DNA of 64,000 nt from NCBI GenBank assembly GCA_965204715.1, contig OZ242009.1, forward strand, positions 434,001 to 498,000. The letters are read 5' to 3'. The translations under genes were made by a program, and so were the position numbers. This document shows positions 52,820 through 61,844 of this stretch, piece after piece. How positions within the stretch are numbered: the first letter of the stretch is position 1; each line of letters starts with the position of its first letter. Under the pieces are notes generated by a model that worked only from the letters and a program-made list of their open reading frames with translations, did not search any database and had not been told where the DNA came from. Source of the stretch: CATOSP01 sp965204715 (lineage in GTDB: Bacteria; Chloroflexota; Dehalococcoidia; Lucifugimonadales; UBA3495).

Positions 52820-53665
52820 ATGACCAACGATCATAACGGCCGGGATGGCAAAATCGGCGCCAGCTTTGCTATGGGCCGACGCTATGGCGAACACCCGTAT
52901 GATGAGGAATATCCGGGCAAGCTGATTGTCGTCGAAGGCATAGACGGGTCGGGCAAGAGCACCCAGTTGGACCTGCTGGGGAAGTGGCTCAACAGCCTTG
53001 GGTTTGTAACTGTGTTCACCGAATGGAACTCCTCCCCCATAGTGCGGCTGACCACAAAACGGGGGAAGGACGATAGGATGCTTACCCCCATGTCCTTCAG
53101 CTTGGTACACGCCGCGGACTTTGCCAGCCGGGTCTATACCCAGGTGCTTCCGGCGCTGAAGGCCGGGATAATCGTACTGTCCGACCGGTACGTTTACACC
53201 GCCTTTGCCAGGGACGCCGCCCGGGGGGTCAACCGGGACTGGCTGCGCCGGGTCTATTCGTTCGCCGTCACTCCGTCGCTGGCCCTCTATTTCAGGGTAC
53301 CGCTGGAGGAGTCCATCAGCCGGATCATCTCCGGACGGGAAGAGATAGGGTTTTACGAGTCCGGACTGGATATGGGCTTCGGGTCGAACAGGGCAGACTC
53401 CTTCCGCGCTTTCCAGGGTAGGCTGCTGGACGAGTACCACAGCATCACCGAGGAGTTCGGCCTGGTGGCCATCGACGCGAAGCAGCCCATCCCGACCCAG
53501 CAGCAGATTGTCCGTCAATACGTGGAACCGCTGTTGCCGGGCGCGATGAAAGCCCACGGCCAGAACGTGAACGAGGCCCTGGCCGCCACCGGTCTCACAG
53601 GCCGGTACATCCGTCCCGCGCCCAGGAGCCGGCCTCTGGAGCCGGTTACCGCGGCAGACGGCTAG
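52820..53665 (+). CDS. Thymidylate-kinase-like P-loop kinase 1
   Basis: A 281-residue P-loop kinase. VVEGIDGSGKSTQLDLLGKWL near residues 37-57 is the Walker A with an intact lysine; LSDRYVYTAFARDAARG near 121-137 is the DR(Y/F) substrate motif. It is longer than normal thymidylate kinase (about 210 residues), with added N- and C-terminal regions. AGAGG precedes the ATG at 52820. Paralog of the next gene. Activity on dTMP is not certain. Confidence 0.78.
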   Translation: MTNDHNGRDGKIGASFAMGRRYGEHPYDEEYPGKLIVVEGIDGSGKSTQLDLLGKWLNSLGFVTVFTEWNSSPIVRLTTKRGKDDRMLTPMSFSLVHAADFASRVYTQVLPALKAGIIVLSDRYVYTAFARDAARGVNRDWLRRVYSFAVTPSLALYFRVPLEESISRIISGREEIGFYESGLDMGFGSNRADSFRAFQGRLLDEYHSITEEFGLVAIDAKQPIPTQQQIVRQYVEPLLPGAMKAHGQNVNEALAATGLTGRYIRPAPRSRPLEPVTAADG

Positions 53666-53717
53666 CCGTGAGCGCCAGGTGCCCGGCGACTGACCGCTAA
53701 AGCGGGGAGGACAGCCA

Positions 53718-54413
53718 ATGGTTACGCCGAAATTCTTCGGCCATACGCCCCTGAACCTCGGGGAAGGCGAAATGCCGGGACGGCTGGTCGTCATCGAGGG
53801 GACCGACGGGGTGGGCCGCTCGACCCAGATTGCCCTGCTCAGGGAATGGCTCGAAGCCGAGGGTTATGCCGTGGAGGAGACCGGGTTCCGCCGGTCGGAA
53901 TTGACGGGAGACGGCATCGACCGTGCGATGCGGGGCCATACCCTGGACCACCTGACCATGAGCCTCTTCTACGCCACCGACTTCTGGGACCGGATGGAAA
54001 AGAGCATTATTCCGGCGCTGAAGGCGGGCAAGATCGCCCTGGCCGACCGCTACATCTACTCCATCATCGCCCGTGCGCGGGTGCGGGGAGTCCCCGCCCG
54101 ATGGCTCGACGACGTGCTGGAGTTCGCCCTGGTGCCGGACCAGGTATTCTACCTGGACATCGACGTGGACCATCTGCTGCCCCGGGTGCTGGCCAGCCGG
54201 GAGTTGGACCACTGGGAGTCGGGCGAGGACTTCCTGTGGGAATCGGACCGCCACGCGAGTTTCGTGCGTTACCAGGACGCGCTGCTCGAGGAGTTCCACA
54301 ATCTTGGCATCCAGTACGGGTTTGAGACGGTAGACGCCCGACGCAGCATCCGCGAGGTGTTCGAGGCGTTACAGCAGCGGGTAATGACCACCCTGGAGAC
54401 CATGCAGAGATGA
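53718..54413 (+). CDS. Thymidylate-kinase-like protein 2, Walker A lysine replaced
   Basis: A 231-residue paralog. VIEGTDGVGRSTQIALLREWL near residues 25-45 aligns with the P-loop but has Arg in place of the essential lysine (GVGRST). ADRYIYSIIARARVRG near 112-127 matches the DR(Y/F) motif. GGGAGGACAG lies before the ATG. It is 52 bp after kinase 1, same strand. It may be a regulatory partner of the other kinase, or use a different chemistry. Confidence 0.78.
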   Translation: MVTPKFFGHTPLNLGEGEMPGRLVVIEGTDGVGRSTQIALLREWLEAEGYAVEETGFRRSELTGDGIDRAMRGHTLDHLTMSLFYATDFWDRMEKSIIPALKAGKIALADRYIYSIIARARVRGVPARWLDDVLEFALVPDQVFYLDIDVDHLLPRVLASRELDHWESGEDFLWESDRHASFVRYQDALLEEFHNLGIQYGFETVDARRSIREVFEALQQRVMTTLETMQR

Positions 54414-54456
54414 CTCTGTTCCGGCGGTTGTGGGCGGCTGAGCGCCCTCCTGACCT

Positions 54457-55251
54457 CTACCGCCGCGGCTCCCATCGGAAAAACCGCACCGCAACCACCG
54501 TCCCCAATACCAGCCACGCAGCCATTATCAGCAGGTGCAGCAGCTCGAACCCCGCTCCCGTCTCGAAAGGGTTGAAGGACGTGTGCATCGCCTGGGCGAA
54601 GTGGCGCACCGGGAATATGTCGGCCACTATGGTGATCCACGCCGGGCTGTCATCCATTGGTATGAACACGTCGGAGATGAACATCAGGGGCAGTATCGAG
54701 ACATTCACGATGGCCGGAGCTGCGTCGGCGTTGGGGATGATGGACGCCACCGCCAACCCGAGGGCGCAGAAGGTTGCCGCGCCAACCGCAAGGGTCACAA
54801 GGAACGCCGGCAGTGTGTTGGTGGGCAGGGACACGTCGTAGAACAGCACGCCCGCCCCCGCCACGATGACCACCAGGATAGCGGACACAACTATCGCCGT
54901 TACGATCCTGCCGAACAGCAGCGCCCAGGCTGGCAGTGGGGTGCCCCTGACGCGCTTGAACATCCCCCGGTCCCTGGAGAAGCATACGCCCATAGCTACG
55001 TTGGTGTAGCAGGCGCCGATCACCGACAGGGTGACGATGGCGGGTACGTAAAAGGTGGAAGTCGTCACGGCGCCGCCGGGCAGGACCATTTCCCTGCTCC
55101 CGAAGATCAGGTTGAAGATCACCAGGAACATCAGGGGGAACACGAAGGTGAAGATAGCGGCAATGGGGTTGCGCCAGAAGGTCGTGTGCTCGTACCTGAC
55201 CTGCCGCATGGCGAGGGCAAACTCACTCACTTGGATGCACTCATCCGACAC
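54457..55251 (-). CDS. ABC-2-type transporter permease
   Basis: A 264-residue membrane protein with six hydrophobic segments (for example AIFTFVFPLMFLVIFNLIFG near residues 31-50, ILVVIVAGAGVLFY near 120-133 and LIMAAWLVLGTVVAV near the end), of the ABC-2 export family. GMFKRVRGTPLPAWALLFGRI near 92-112 is the characteristic cytoplasmic loop. The ATPase partner starts upstream at 56304 and ends 54 bp before it. The cargo is unknown. Confidence 0.87.
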   Translation of the reverse strand: MSDECIQVSEFALAMRQVRYEHTTFWRNPIAAIFTFVFPLMFLVIFNLIFGSREMVLPGGAVTTSTFYVPAIVTLSVIGACYTNVAMGVCFSRDRGMFKRVRGTPLPAWALLFGRIVTAIVVSAILVVIVAGAGVLFYDVSLPTNTLPAFLVTLAVGAATFCALGLAVASIIPNADAAPAIVNVSILPLMFISDVFIPMDDSPAWITIVADIFPVRHFAQAMHTSFNPFETGAGFELLHLLIMAAWLVLGTVVAVRFFRWEPRR

Positions 55252-55305
55252 ACTCTCATTGACGATAGATTCTTGATGATGGATTCGCGGCAGGCGTCTG
55301 AATAA

Positions 55306-56304
55306 TCAGGACTCGTCCTCTCCGGCTGCCCGTGTCAACTCCACGAACACGTCCTCCAGGGAAGCCCGGGAAACCGACAGTTGCTCCAGTTCGATGCCCC
55401 GTTCCACGGCCCAACCCGTCAGGAGGTGCAGGCTCTCGGTGGGCGTATCGGTCAGGATGGTGTAGCGTCCATCTGTGCCGTCTCGCTCCGCGGCCAGCGA
55501 GTCCGGCACCGGGGGCGTCTCCGGTTCCAGGCCAAATTTTATGGTGGTAGCGCCGCCGCGTCGCACCAGTTCGGCGGGAGTCCCCTCGGCCACGATCTTG
55601 CCCTTGACCATGATGGCCAGGCGGTCGGCAAGGTGTTCCGCTTCGTCCATGTAGTGCGTGGTGAGCAGGACGGTCTTGCCCAGTTGCTTCAGGTTTCGCA
55701 CCATCTCCCAGGCATCGCGGCGGGCCGAGGGGTCGAATCCGGTGGTCGGTTCGTCCAGGAACAGCAGGTCCGGGTTTCCCGCCAGCCCTACGGCAACGTC
55801 GAGCCGCCGCTGTTGTCCCCCGGAAAGCCGTCTCACACGGACGCGCCGTTCCTCGGTAAGTCCGGTCGCGGTGAGCACATCTTCCAGGGGCAGGGGGTCA
55901 GGATAATAGCCGCGGAAGAGGTTGACCGTTTCCTGCACGTTCAGATAGGGATCGACGCCGGTGGACTGGAGCACTATGCCAATCCGTTCCTTGAACCGGC
56001 GCTCCTGAAAACGTCGCCCCATACCAGGCAATAGGCTGGCCAGGCCGCTGAGGGCCCGCCCATCGATGCGGCTGGGGTCAAAGCCCAGCACCGACACTTC
56101 CCCGGCGCTACGGCCCAGGTATCCCTCCAGGATTTCGACGGTGGTAGTCTTGCCTGCTCCGTTGGGGCCGAGAAGGGCAAACACCTCGCCGGTCTCTACC
56201 CGCAAGTCCACGCCCCGGACGGCTTCCACCCGGCCATACGATTTTCGGAGACCCCGGACTTCGATGGCCGGAGCGGCGGAGTCCGGGATAGTCGATGTTG
56301 TCAC
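55306..56304 (-). CDS. ABC transporter ATP-binding protein
   Basis: A 332-residue ATPase. LLGPNGAGKTTTVEIL near residues 44-59 is Walker A, RRLSGGQQRRLDVAVGLAG near 157-175 the signature, LLFLDEPTTGFDP near 179-191 Walker B, and TTHYMDEAEHLADR near 214-227 the H-loop. C-terminal DUF4162-type region as in drug exporters. It starts with GTG, just 6 bases after a -10 box, suggesting a leaderless message. First of two genes with the permease. Confidence 0.92.
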   Translation of the reverse strand: MTTSTIPDSAAPAIEVRGLRKSYGRVEAVRGVDLRVETGEVFALLGPNGAGKTTTVEILEGYLGRSAGEVSVLGFDPSRIDGRALSGLASLLPGMGRRFQERRFKERIGIVLQSTGVDPYLNVQETVNLFRGYYPDPLPLEDVLTATGLTEERRVRVRRLSGGQQRRLDVAVGLAGNPDLLFLDEPTTGFDPSARRDAWEMVRNLKQLGKTVLLTTHYMDEAEHLADRLAIMVKGKIVAEGTPAELVRRGGATTIKFGLEPETPPVPDSLAAERDGTDGRYTILTDTPTESLHLLTGWAVERGIELEQLSVSRASLEDVFVELTRAAGEDES

Positions 56305-56310
56305 GGATTA

Positions 56311-56339
56311 ATCTTAGCCTTGGCCTAAGATATTGACAA
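56311..56339 (-). promoter_or_regulatory. Promoter with overlapping palindrome, ABC exporter
   Basis: On the minus strand: TTGTCA (56339-56334), 17 bases, TAAGAT (56316-56311), a near-consensus sigma-70 promoter. ATCTTAG-N7-CTAAGAT (56311-56331) overlaps it as a dyad, a likely operator. The start codon is 6 bases after the -10. Confidence 0.75.
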
Positions 56340-56502
56340 GGCAACCGCATATTCGAGACCCGGGAAGCCATGCTGAGCAACTCCCGCCTTGACGCAAATG
56401 CCGTCGCGGAAAGGGTACACATCCCTGACAAACTCAGTTCCTTGCCTGGATACGTGACCTGCCCGCACACGCGCGACTGATTATGGCTCGCCAATCTCAA
56501 TC

Positions 56503-56531
56503 TTGGCAGACTCACCCAAACCGGGTATATT
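56503..56531 (+). promoter_or_regulatory. Promoter of the VOC-family gene
   Basis: TTGGCA (56503-56508), 17 bases, TATATT (56526-56531), about 60 bases before the ATG at 56595. A hairpin GGATGCG/CGCATCC lies in the leader. Confidence 0.6.
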
Positions 56532-56594
56532 GGTGGCACACAGGCAGCGCGGATGCGTGTTCGCATCCAGCCCAGACTATAGGAGGTTACAGTC

Positions 56595-57044
56595 ATGGTC
56601 CAACCCAAGAGAGTGGGGCATCTGGTAATCAACGTGCGCGACCAGGAAGCCTCGACGAAGTTCTACACCGAAGTCTTGGGGTTTGAAGTTGCCGTAGACC
56701 GCCCCGGGTTCGGCACCTTCCTCACCTGCGGCAAGATTCACCACGACCTGGCCCTGTTCCAGGCTGCGCCCGACGCCGAGCCGGTCAAGGAAGGCGCGCT
56801 GGGGCTGAACCACATGGCCCTTCAGGTGGAAGACTTCGATATGCTCACCCAGTACTACCACAAGCTGAAGGACATGGGCATGGAGATGCGTACCACCGAC
56901 CACAGCATGACCAGGAGCATCTACATCAAGGACCCGGACGGGAACGGCATCGAGCTCTTCTGCAACAGCTTCGAGACGGCGGAAGAGGGTCTGGCGGAGA
57001 TGAAGAGGCCAGGGCGGAAGAACACGGAACTGGTCTTCAGCTAG
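56595..57044 (+). CDS. VOC-family (glyoxalase/extradiol dioxygenase) protein
   Basis: A 149-residue VOC metalloprotein. RVGHLVINVRDQEASTKFY near residues 6-24 has the first histidine, LNHMALQVEDFD near 71-82 the second, and DPDGNGIELFC near 114-124 the glutamate, forming the 2-His-1-Glu site of catechol-2,3-dioxygenase-like proteins. AGGAGG is 6 bases before the ATG. Substrate unknown; two other oxygenase-type genes lie downstream on the opposite strand. Confidence 0.87.
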   Translation: MVQPKRVGHLVINVRDQEASTKFYTEVLGFEVAVDRPGFGTFLTCGKIHHDLALFQAAPDAEPVKEGALGLNHMALQVEDFDMLTQYYHKLKDMGMEMRTTDHSMTRSIYIKDPDGNGIELFCNSFETAEEGLAEMKRPGRKNTELVFS

Positions 57045-57104
57045 ACCCCATAAGAGGTTCCCTGAGTGGGCCACATTCCGGTCAAGCCGGAACTGGAGTA
57101 GCTG

Positions 57105-57353
57105 ATGGCAACTCAGACCGAAATAGGCAACATCTGGCACACTCTTGGACGGCTTGAGGAAGGCCAGCGCCGGACAGAAGCAGCCATGGCAGAGTTGCGA
57201 GATGGGATGCGTGACCTCCAAGCCGGACTGCGCGATGTGAACCAACGGGTTGACCGGCTGAACGGGCGGATTGACCGGTTGTTCTATGCCATCATCGGCA
57301 TGGGCGGCGCGTTGTTGGCGGCAACCATTGTTGGCCAGTTCTTGGATAGATGA
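57105..57353 (+). CDS. Small coiled-coil, tail-anchored membrane protein (paralog)
   Basis: An 82-residue protein: coiled-coil (EGQRRTEAAMAELRDGMRDL, VNQRVDRLNGRIDRL) then one membrane helix AIIGMGGALLAATIVGQFL. Same layout as the 33399 gene. GGAGTAGCTG precedes the ATG. A strong terminator follows. Confidence 0.65.
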   Translation: MATQTEIGNIWHTLGRLEEGQRRTEAAMAELRDGMRDLQAGLRDVNQRVDRLNGRIDRLFYAIIGMGGALLAATIVGQFLDR

Positions 57354-57388
57354 AGGCCAATCCCAGCTACCAAACGGGGCCTGATACG

Positions 57389-57420
57389 AAGAGGGGCCAG
57401 TGCTGCTGGCCCCTCTTTTA
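57389..57420. terminator. Bidirectional intrinsic terminator
   Basis: GAGGGGCCAG and CTGGCCCCTC form a 10-bp stem (12 with flanking AA/TT) with loop TGCTG, followed by TTTTA and preceded by A residues, between two convergent genes. Confidence 0.9.
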
Positions 57421-57451
57421 CGTCTCCGGGAAAGCGGGAACCAACCGGCGG

Positions 57452-58534
57452 TTAACGCAGGGCGGGAGCTACTTCCCTGGCGAACAACTCGACCGAGTTC
57501 AGCACCCGTTCTCTTGGCACCAGCCCGCCGACGTTCATCTCGCAGATAAAGCCGGAGAGCTGCAACTCCTCCTGTATCTCCCCCAGTTGGCGCGCCACTG
57601 ACTCGGGGCTGCCGTAGGCCAGCCGGTCGCGCAGCAGGTCCTGGTATGTGATGCTTGACAGACGCTGGCCGCGTTCAGCCCGCTCCTCATCGGCCGTTGC
57701 TCCGGCAACTGAGGCTGAGGTTGCGAAGTTCTGGGCCATGCGGCGGTAGGAGCGCATGGTGCTGGCCTCGGCCTCGTCCAACGCCCGCTGGTCCGTTTCC
57801 GCCACATAGACCGGGATCCGCAACAAGACGTCACCCTCTCCATCATGGCCCGCGTCACTCCACGCCTGCCGGTACTGGACCAGGCTTTGCACCAGGTCGG
57901 GCCGGTCCATTCCCCGCAGACCGACGAAAATGTTGAATCCCTGTCCGCCGACCCGAGGGAATGTCTCCTTGGTGGTCGCGGCGATGCGCACCGGGGGGTA
58001 GGGGCGCTGGTAGGGTTTGGGCAGCACGCAAACGTTGTCGAATGTGTAGTACTTGCCCTGGTGGGAGAACCGTTCGTTGGACCATGCCGCGAGGATGACG
58101 TCCAGGCACTCCTGGAACCGTTCCCGGCTCTCGCTGTAGGGGATGCCGTAGCCCTCGTATGACCGGGCAAACCCGCTGCGGCCTACGCCGAAGTCGAACC
58201 TTCCCCTGCTCACCTGGTCCACCGTGGCGGCCTCCTCGGCCATGCGGACCGGGTGGTTCAGGGGGAGGACGTTGACCGCGACGCCGATGCGCAGATGCTC
58301 GGTTCGGGCGGCAATGGCGCCTGCCCAGATGAGGGGGGCGGACACCACCGAAGGGATTCCCGCCCCCGCGTCGTCCAGCGGGTTACGGGGAGCGGCGAAG
58401 TGACGCTCCGCCAGCCATACGCCGTCCAGTCCGCCCTCCTCGGCCGCGTCCACCAGGCTGAATGCCTCTGCGAAAGCCTCCTCCTGTGTATTGCCATACC
58501 GGTAGTCGCATTCCATTATCAGGCCAAGGTGCAT
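57452..58534 (-). CDS. LLM-class flavin-dependent oxidoreductase
   Basis: A 360-residue luciferase-like monooxygenase. LIMECDYRYGN near the start, GLDGVWLAERHFA near 34-46, RIGVAVNVLPLNHPVRMAEE near 75-94 and GRFDFGVGRSGFARSYEGYG near 103-122 are characteristic. It would use reduced flavin to oxidise an organic substrate. GGAGGAGACC lies before the ATG at 58534. The LigB-like gene lies upstream, 32 bp away on the same strand. Confidence 0.9.
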   Translation of the reverse strand: MHLGLIMECDYRYGNTQEEAFAEAFSLVDAAEEGGLDGVWLAERHFAAPRNPLDDAGAGIPSVVSAPLIWAGAIAARTEHLRIGVAVNVLPLNHPVRMAEEAATVDQVSRGRFDFGVGRSGFARSYEGYGIPYSESRERFQECLDVILAAWSNERFSHQGKYYTFDNVCVLPKPYQRPYPPVRIAATTKETFPRVGGQGFNIFVGLRGMDRPDLVQSLVQYRQAWSDAGHDGEGDVLLRIPVYVAETDQRALDEAEASTMRSYRRMAQNFATSASVAGATADEERAERGQRLSSITYQDLLRDRLAYGSPESVARQLGEIQEELQLSGFICEMNVGGLVPRERVLNSVELFAREVAPALR

Positions 58535-58566
58535 TGGTCTCCTCCCTTCCGTGCTCCGGGAAGCGG

Positions 58567-59538
58567 TCAGTTCCATATTGCGGCGATGCGGTACGCCAAC
58601 TGGGTATGGGACTCCCGCACGTCCACGATTTCCGCGGGCACGTCGCCCAGGATCCCCAGGGCGATGATCCAGTTCAGGATTTCGTGATCCCCCGATTCCT
58701 GGATCTCCTCCGGTGTCAGCTCCGACAGTTTGCTGCCCTGTCCCGCCCGCATCAGTTCCAGGTTCCGGCGGTCGGTCTCAATGTCTATCGCCTGGCACTG
58801 GAACTTGTGGGTCAGGAAGCTGTGGGACCAACTGGAAGAGGCTACCACCGCCACCCGCTCGTCCCGGGTGTCCAGGAACCGGCGGATGCCCTGGCCCAAC
58901 TGGTAGCACCGTTTGGGTGTGGGGCGAGGCGGGTAGTCGGGCCCCGCCTCCTCGCCGTAGCAGTTGACGAACAGCGGAAGCAGCGGGAATTTGCCGTCAG
59001 GGTCCAGGAACACCAGCGGGTTGATGATGGCGTGGGCCAGTCCCCAGTCCCAACCCTTCAGGGCGCTGGACGAGGCCATATCGAACCCGTCGCGGATGAG
59101 GAAGTTGCGCATATCCCTGGAGAACTCCTTGGGACACTGGAACGAGAACTTCGTCTCCGGGGCGGCGTTCCACAGGTTGGTGCGGGCCGCAGGACGCTGG
59201 AACGGGTAGCCATCAACCTCCGCGCCGGTGTACAGGCAGAATGGGGGCAGGTTGTCTTGCAGGAAATTCTCCGCCTGGTCGTCGCCAATGACCATCAGGA
59301 CATCCGGCTCCCACTCGTGGAGGCGGTCATGGAGGACCTTGAAAGACTCCACCACCTTTTGCTGGTCGCTGATGTCCTGGCTCAGACCGTTGTCCTGGCC
59401 AAGCTCCTCCAGCAGTTGGGCAGGCGGTTGGTATCCGGGTATGCGGGCGAAGACTCGTTCCCTGCCCTTGGCCCACACCTCCGGAGGGGTCAGAATAATG
59501 GGACCATGGGAACAGCCGAGACCCAGTAATTCAGCCAT
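58567..59538 (-). CDS. LigB-type extradiol ring-cleavage dioxygenase
   Basis: A 323-residue protein of the class III extradiol dioxygenase (LigB/protocatechuate 4,5-dioxygenase beta) family. LGLGCSHGPIILTPPE near residues 5-20 has the iron histidine, VLMVIGDDQAENFLQD near 83-98 the base-pair region, and SSSWSHSFLTHKF near 241-253 a late histidine. AGGAGGACAAC precedes the ATG at 59538; the longer frame to 59703 is not needed. Aromatic substrate is inferred. Confidence 0.85.
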   Translation of the reverse strand: MAELLGLGCSHGPIILTPPEVWAKGRERVFARIPGYQPPAQLLEELGQDNGLSQDISDQQKVVESFKVLHDRLHEWEPDVLMVIGDDQAENFLQDNLPPFCLYTGAEVDGYPFQRPAARTNLWNAAPETKFSFQCPKEFSRDMRNFLIRDGFDMASSSALKGWDWGLAHAIINPLVFLDPDGKFPLLPLFVNCYGEEAGPDYPPRPTPKRCYQLGQGIRRFLDTRDERVAVVASSSWSHSFLTHKFQCQAIDIETDRRNLELMRAGQGSKLSELTPEEIQESGDHEILNWIIALGILGDVPAEIVDVRESHTQLAYRIAAIWN

Positions 59539-60112
59539 GTTGTCCTCCTGGCGGGCCGTTATCCCGGCACAAGTATCAGGAATTTTCGTGATTGTAGGCG
59601 TGGGCATATGGACTGTCAATTGGAACGCGGCGAAAACTCGTCGCTCAAGAAGGCTGTGTCCAAATAACGATTTAGCGCTGGATTCATGCCATTCAAGTAT
59701 CATTCACGTATAAGCATAATCCCTATACATTGCGAAACGTCTTGATATAGTCGTACCAGTACATAAGGCCGGAATACACTGATTTCCATGCGGAAACTCG
59801 GCAATTGGGGTATTATGTCCGGGGTTATGTCAAAGTCTGGAATACGCTCCGGCCCACTGTGTATTTTCTGCGTGTCGGTCGCAAGGATAACCACGGCAAC
59901 GACCAGCGCCAACACCTTGGGTCGCAAACAGCCGCGCCGGGACTGCCCCTCCTGGCACTTGGCATGGGGTGCCATCCCATGCTCAATACCCGGCTCCAAC
60001 CAGCCGGCAAGCTTGACACTCATCCTGAGTGGACCCTGATTACCGGTCAGCGGCCACTTCTATCTCCGTCGGGGACCATGGTCCCGGCGAGTTTCCGAGG
60101 AAACGTCAGGGA
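59539..60112. other. Gene-free divergent region
   Basis: This 574-bp gap lies between the minus-strand dioxygenase gene and the plus-strand SulP gene. Two short overlapping frames (59700-60023 minus; 59788-60039 plus) have no ribosome site or recognisable domain, so I do not call a gene. Divergent promoters must lie here, but I cannot define them. Confidence 0.5.
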
Positions 60113-61732
60113 ATGAGGTACAGCCTGCAAACCCTTCGGGGGGACATCTTCGGGGGTCTGACCGCATCGGTAGTGGGGTTGCCGGTAGCTCTGGCCTTCG
60201 GCGTGGCGTCAGGTCTCGGACCTACTGCCGGCCTGTACGGGGCCATAGCCGTCGGTTTTTTTGCGGCGGTGTTTGGCGGGACCCGCTCCCAGATTTCCGG
60301 CCCGACTGGTCCCATGACCGTAGCTATGGCGGTTGTTGTCACCACTCACGCCTCCAACCTAGCCGAGGCGTTTACTGTTGTTGTGTTGGCTGGCTTTATC
60401 CAAATTCTCCTGGGCCTGCTACGGATTGGCCGCTTTGTGTCCTACACCCCATATTCGGTCATATCCGGGTTTATGACCGGCATTGGCATAATAGTCATCC
60501 TGTTGCAGGTATCCCCCTTCCTGGGTGTCCCCGCTTCCCCCGGCGGGGCACTGAGTGCGGTCAGGGGAATTCCGGACGCAATTGTCCAGACCAACCTAGA
60601 AGCCGTGGCGATTGCTGCAGTCACCCTGGCGGTCGGCGTCCTCTGGCCGCGCCCGTTCAGGAAGTTCCTGCCCCCGACACTGGCGGCGATGATCGCCGGT
60701 TCTGCCCTGGGTATATTCGTGCTGACCGGCGCGCAGGCCATCGGCGATGTGCCGACGGGACTCCCCGAATTCCACCTGCCGGTCTTGTCGGCGGAATTCC
60801 TGCTGCACGCGGTGCAACCGGCGTTGATTATCGCGCTGCTGGGATCCATCGACAGCTTGCTCACCTCTCTCATCGCCGATGCGCTGACCCGGTCCCAGCA
60901 TAACCCCAACAGAGAGCTCGTAGGCCAGGGTATAGGCAACATGGCATCAGGCCTCCTCGGAGGACTGCCCGGCGCCGGGGCAACCCTGGGTACCGTGGTA
61001 AATCTCCGGGCTGGGGGCCGCACCCCGGTCTCGGGAGCACTGCGGGCCGGGATCCTGTTGGCCCTGCTGCTGGGACTGGGGCAATACGTTGAAACTATCC
61101 CCATTGCCGTTCTAGCCGGTATTCTCGTCAAGGTCGGCTGGGACATAATCGACTGGCGTTTCCTTACGCGCATTCACCACGTGCCGCGTGAGCACCTCAT
61201 CGTAATGTTGATAACTTTCGCCCTGACGGTGTTCCTGGACCTGGTGACCGCTGTGGCCATCGGGCTGATCGCTGCCGGGATGGCCGGGTACAGGCAATTG
61301 GAACGCCTGGAACTGGACAGCGTGGTCTCGGTGCCCCTGTTGGACCAGACTTTCCTGGCCGATGATCATTTGGAGAGCGCGGAAATGGACCCATTTTCAG
61401 CCCGTGTGGGCTTGGTTGCCCTGCGGGGGCGGTTCTCCGTGGCATCTTCCAGCAGGCTCGTCTCCGTCATTGGCGCGGACATCCGGGACCATGAGATAGT
61501 CATCTTCGACTTTTCCGACACCATTTACCTGGACGACAGCGCCGCAATGGTTGTGGAGCAGATGATTGAAGTTGCGATTGATGAAGACACCGAGACCATA
61601 ATTATGGGCCTGTCCGGGTCGGTAGAAACGAACCTCAAATCTCTGGACATCCTCAAGCATGTCCCGGAGGACCGCTTTGTACAAGACCTGGAAGAAGCGA
61701 GGGAAGTGGCCAAGGCGATCCTCAGCGCATAA
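60113..61732 (+). CDS. SulP/SLC26-family anion transporter with STAS domain
   Basis: A 539-residue permease. DIFGGLTASVVGLPVALAFG near residues 11-30 and ISGPTGPMTVAMAVVV near 63-78 are SulP motifs; ten to twelve membrane segments follow, then IADALTRSQHNPNRELVGQGIGN near 257-279. The last 120 residues form the STAS domain with FDFSDTIYLDDSAAMVVEQM. It transports sulfate, bicarbonate or a related anion; substrate not determined. The start at 60113 fits the family; the longer frame from 60029 is poorly supported. Confidence 0.88.
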   Translation: MRYSLQTLRGDIFGGLTASVVGLPVALAFGVASGLGPTAGLYGAIAVGFFAAVFGGTRSQISGPTGPMTVAMAVVVTTHASNLAEAFTVVVLAGFIQILLGLLRIGRFVSYTPYSVISGFMTGIGIIVILLQVSPFLGVPASPGGALSAVRGIPDAIVQTNLEAVAIAAVTLAVGVLWPRPFRKFLPPTLAAMIAGSALGIFVLTGAQAIGDVPTGLPEFHLPVLSAEFLLHAVQPALIIALLGSIDSLLTSLIADALTRSQHNPNRELVGQGIGNMASGLLGGLPGAGATLGTVVNLRAGGRTPVSGALRAGILLALLLGLGQYVETIPIAVLAGILVKVGWDIIDWRFLTRIHHVPREHLIVMLITFALTVFLDLVTAVAIGLIAAGMAGYRQLERLELDSVVSVPLLDQTFLADDHLESAEMDPFSARVGLVALRGRFSVASSSRLVSVIGADIRDHEIVIFDFSDTIYLDDSAAMVVEQMIEVAIDEDTETIIMGLSGSVETNLKSLDILKHVPEDRFVQDLEEAREVAKAILSA

Positions 61733-61844
61733 TCGGTATGGACTCAAGGACCGCCCCCGTCAGTTGACTCGGGGGAGCGCACAGAGAAAGTCCTTAAGAT
61801 TCGCTTGCGCCAGTTTGCTCCAGAAGTCCCCGGCCTGTGGGCGT

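Noticed and set aside
59700..60039. Small genes in the dioxygenase-SulP gap
   Set aside because: Two short frames overlap on opposite strands, with no ribosome site and no family resemblance.
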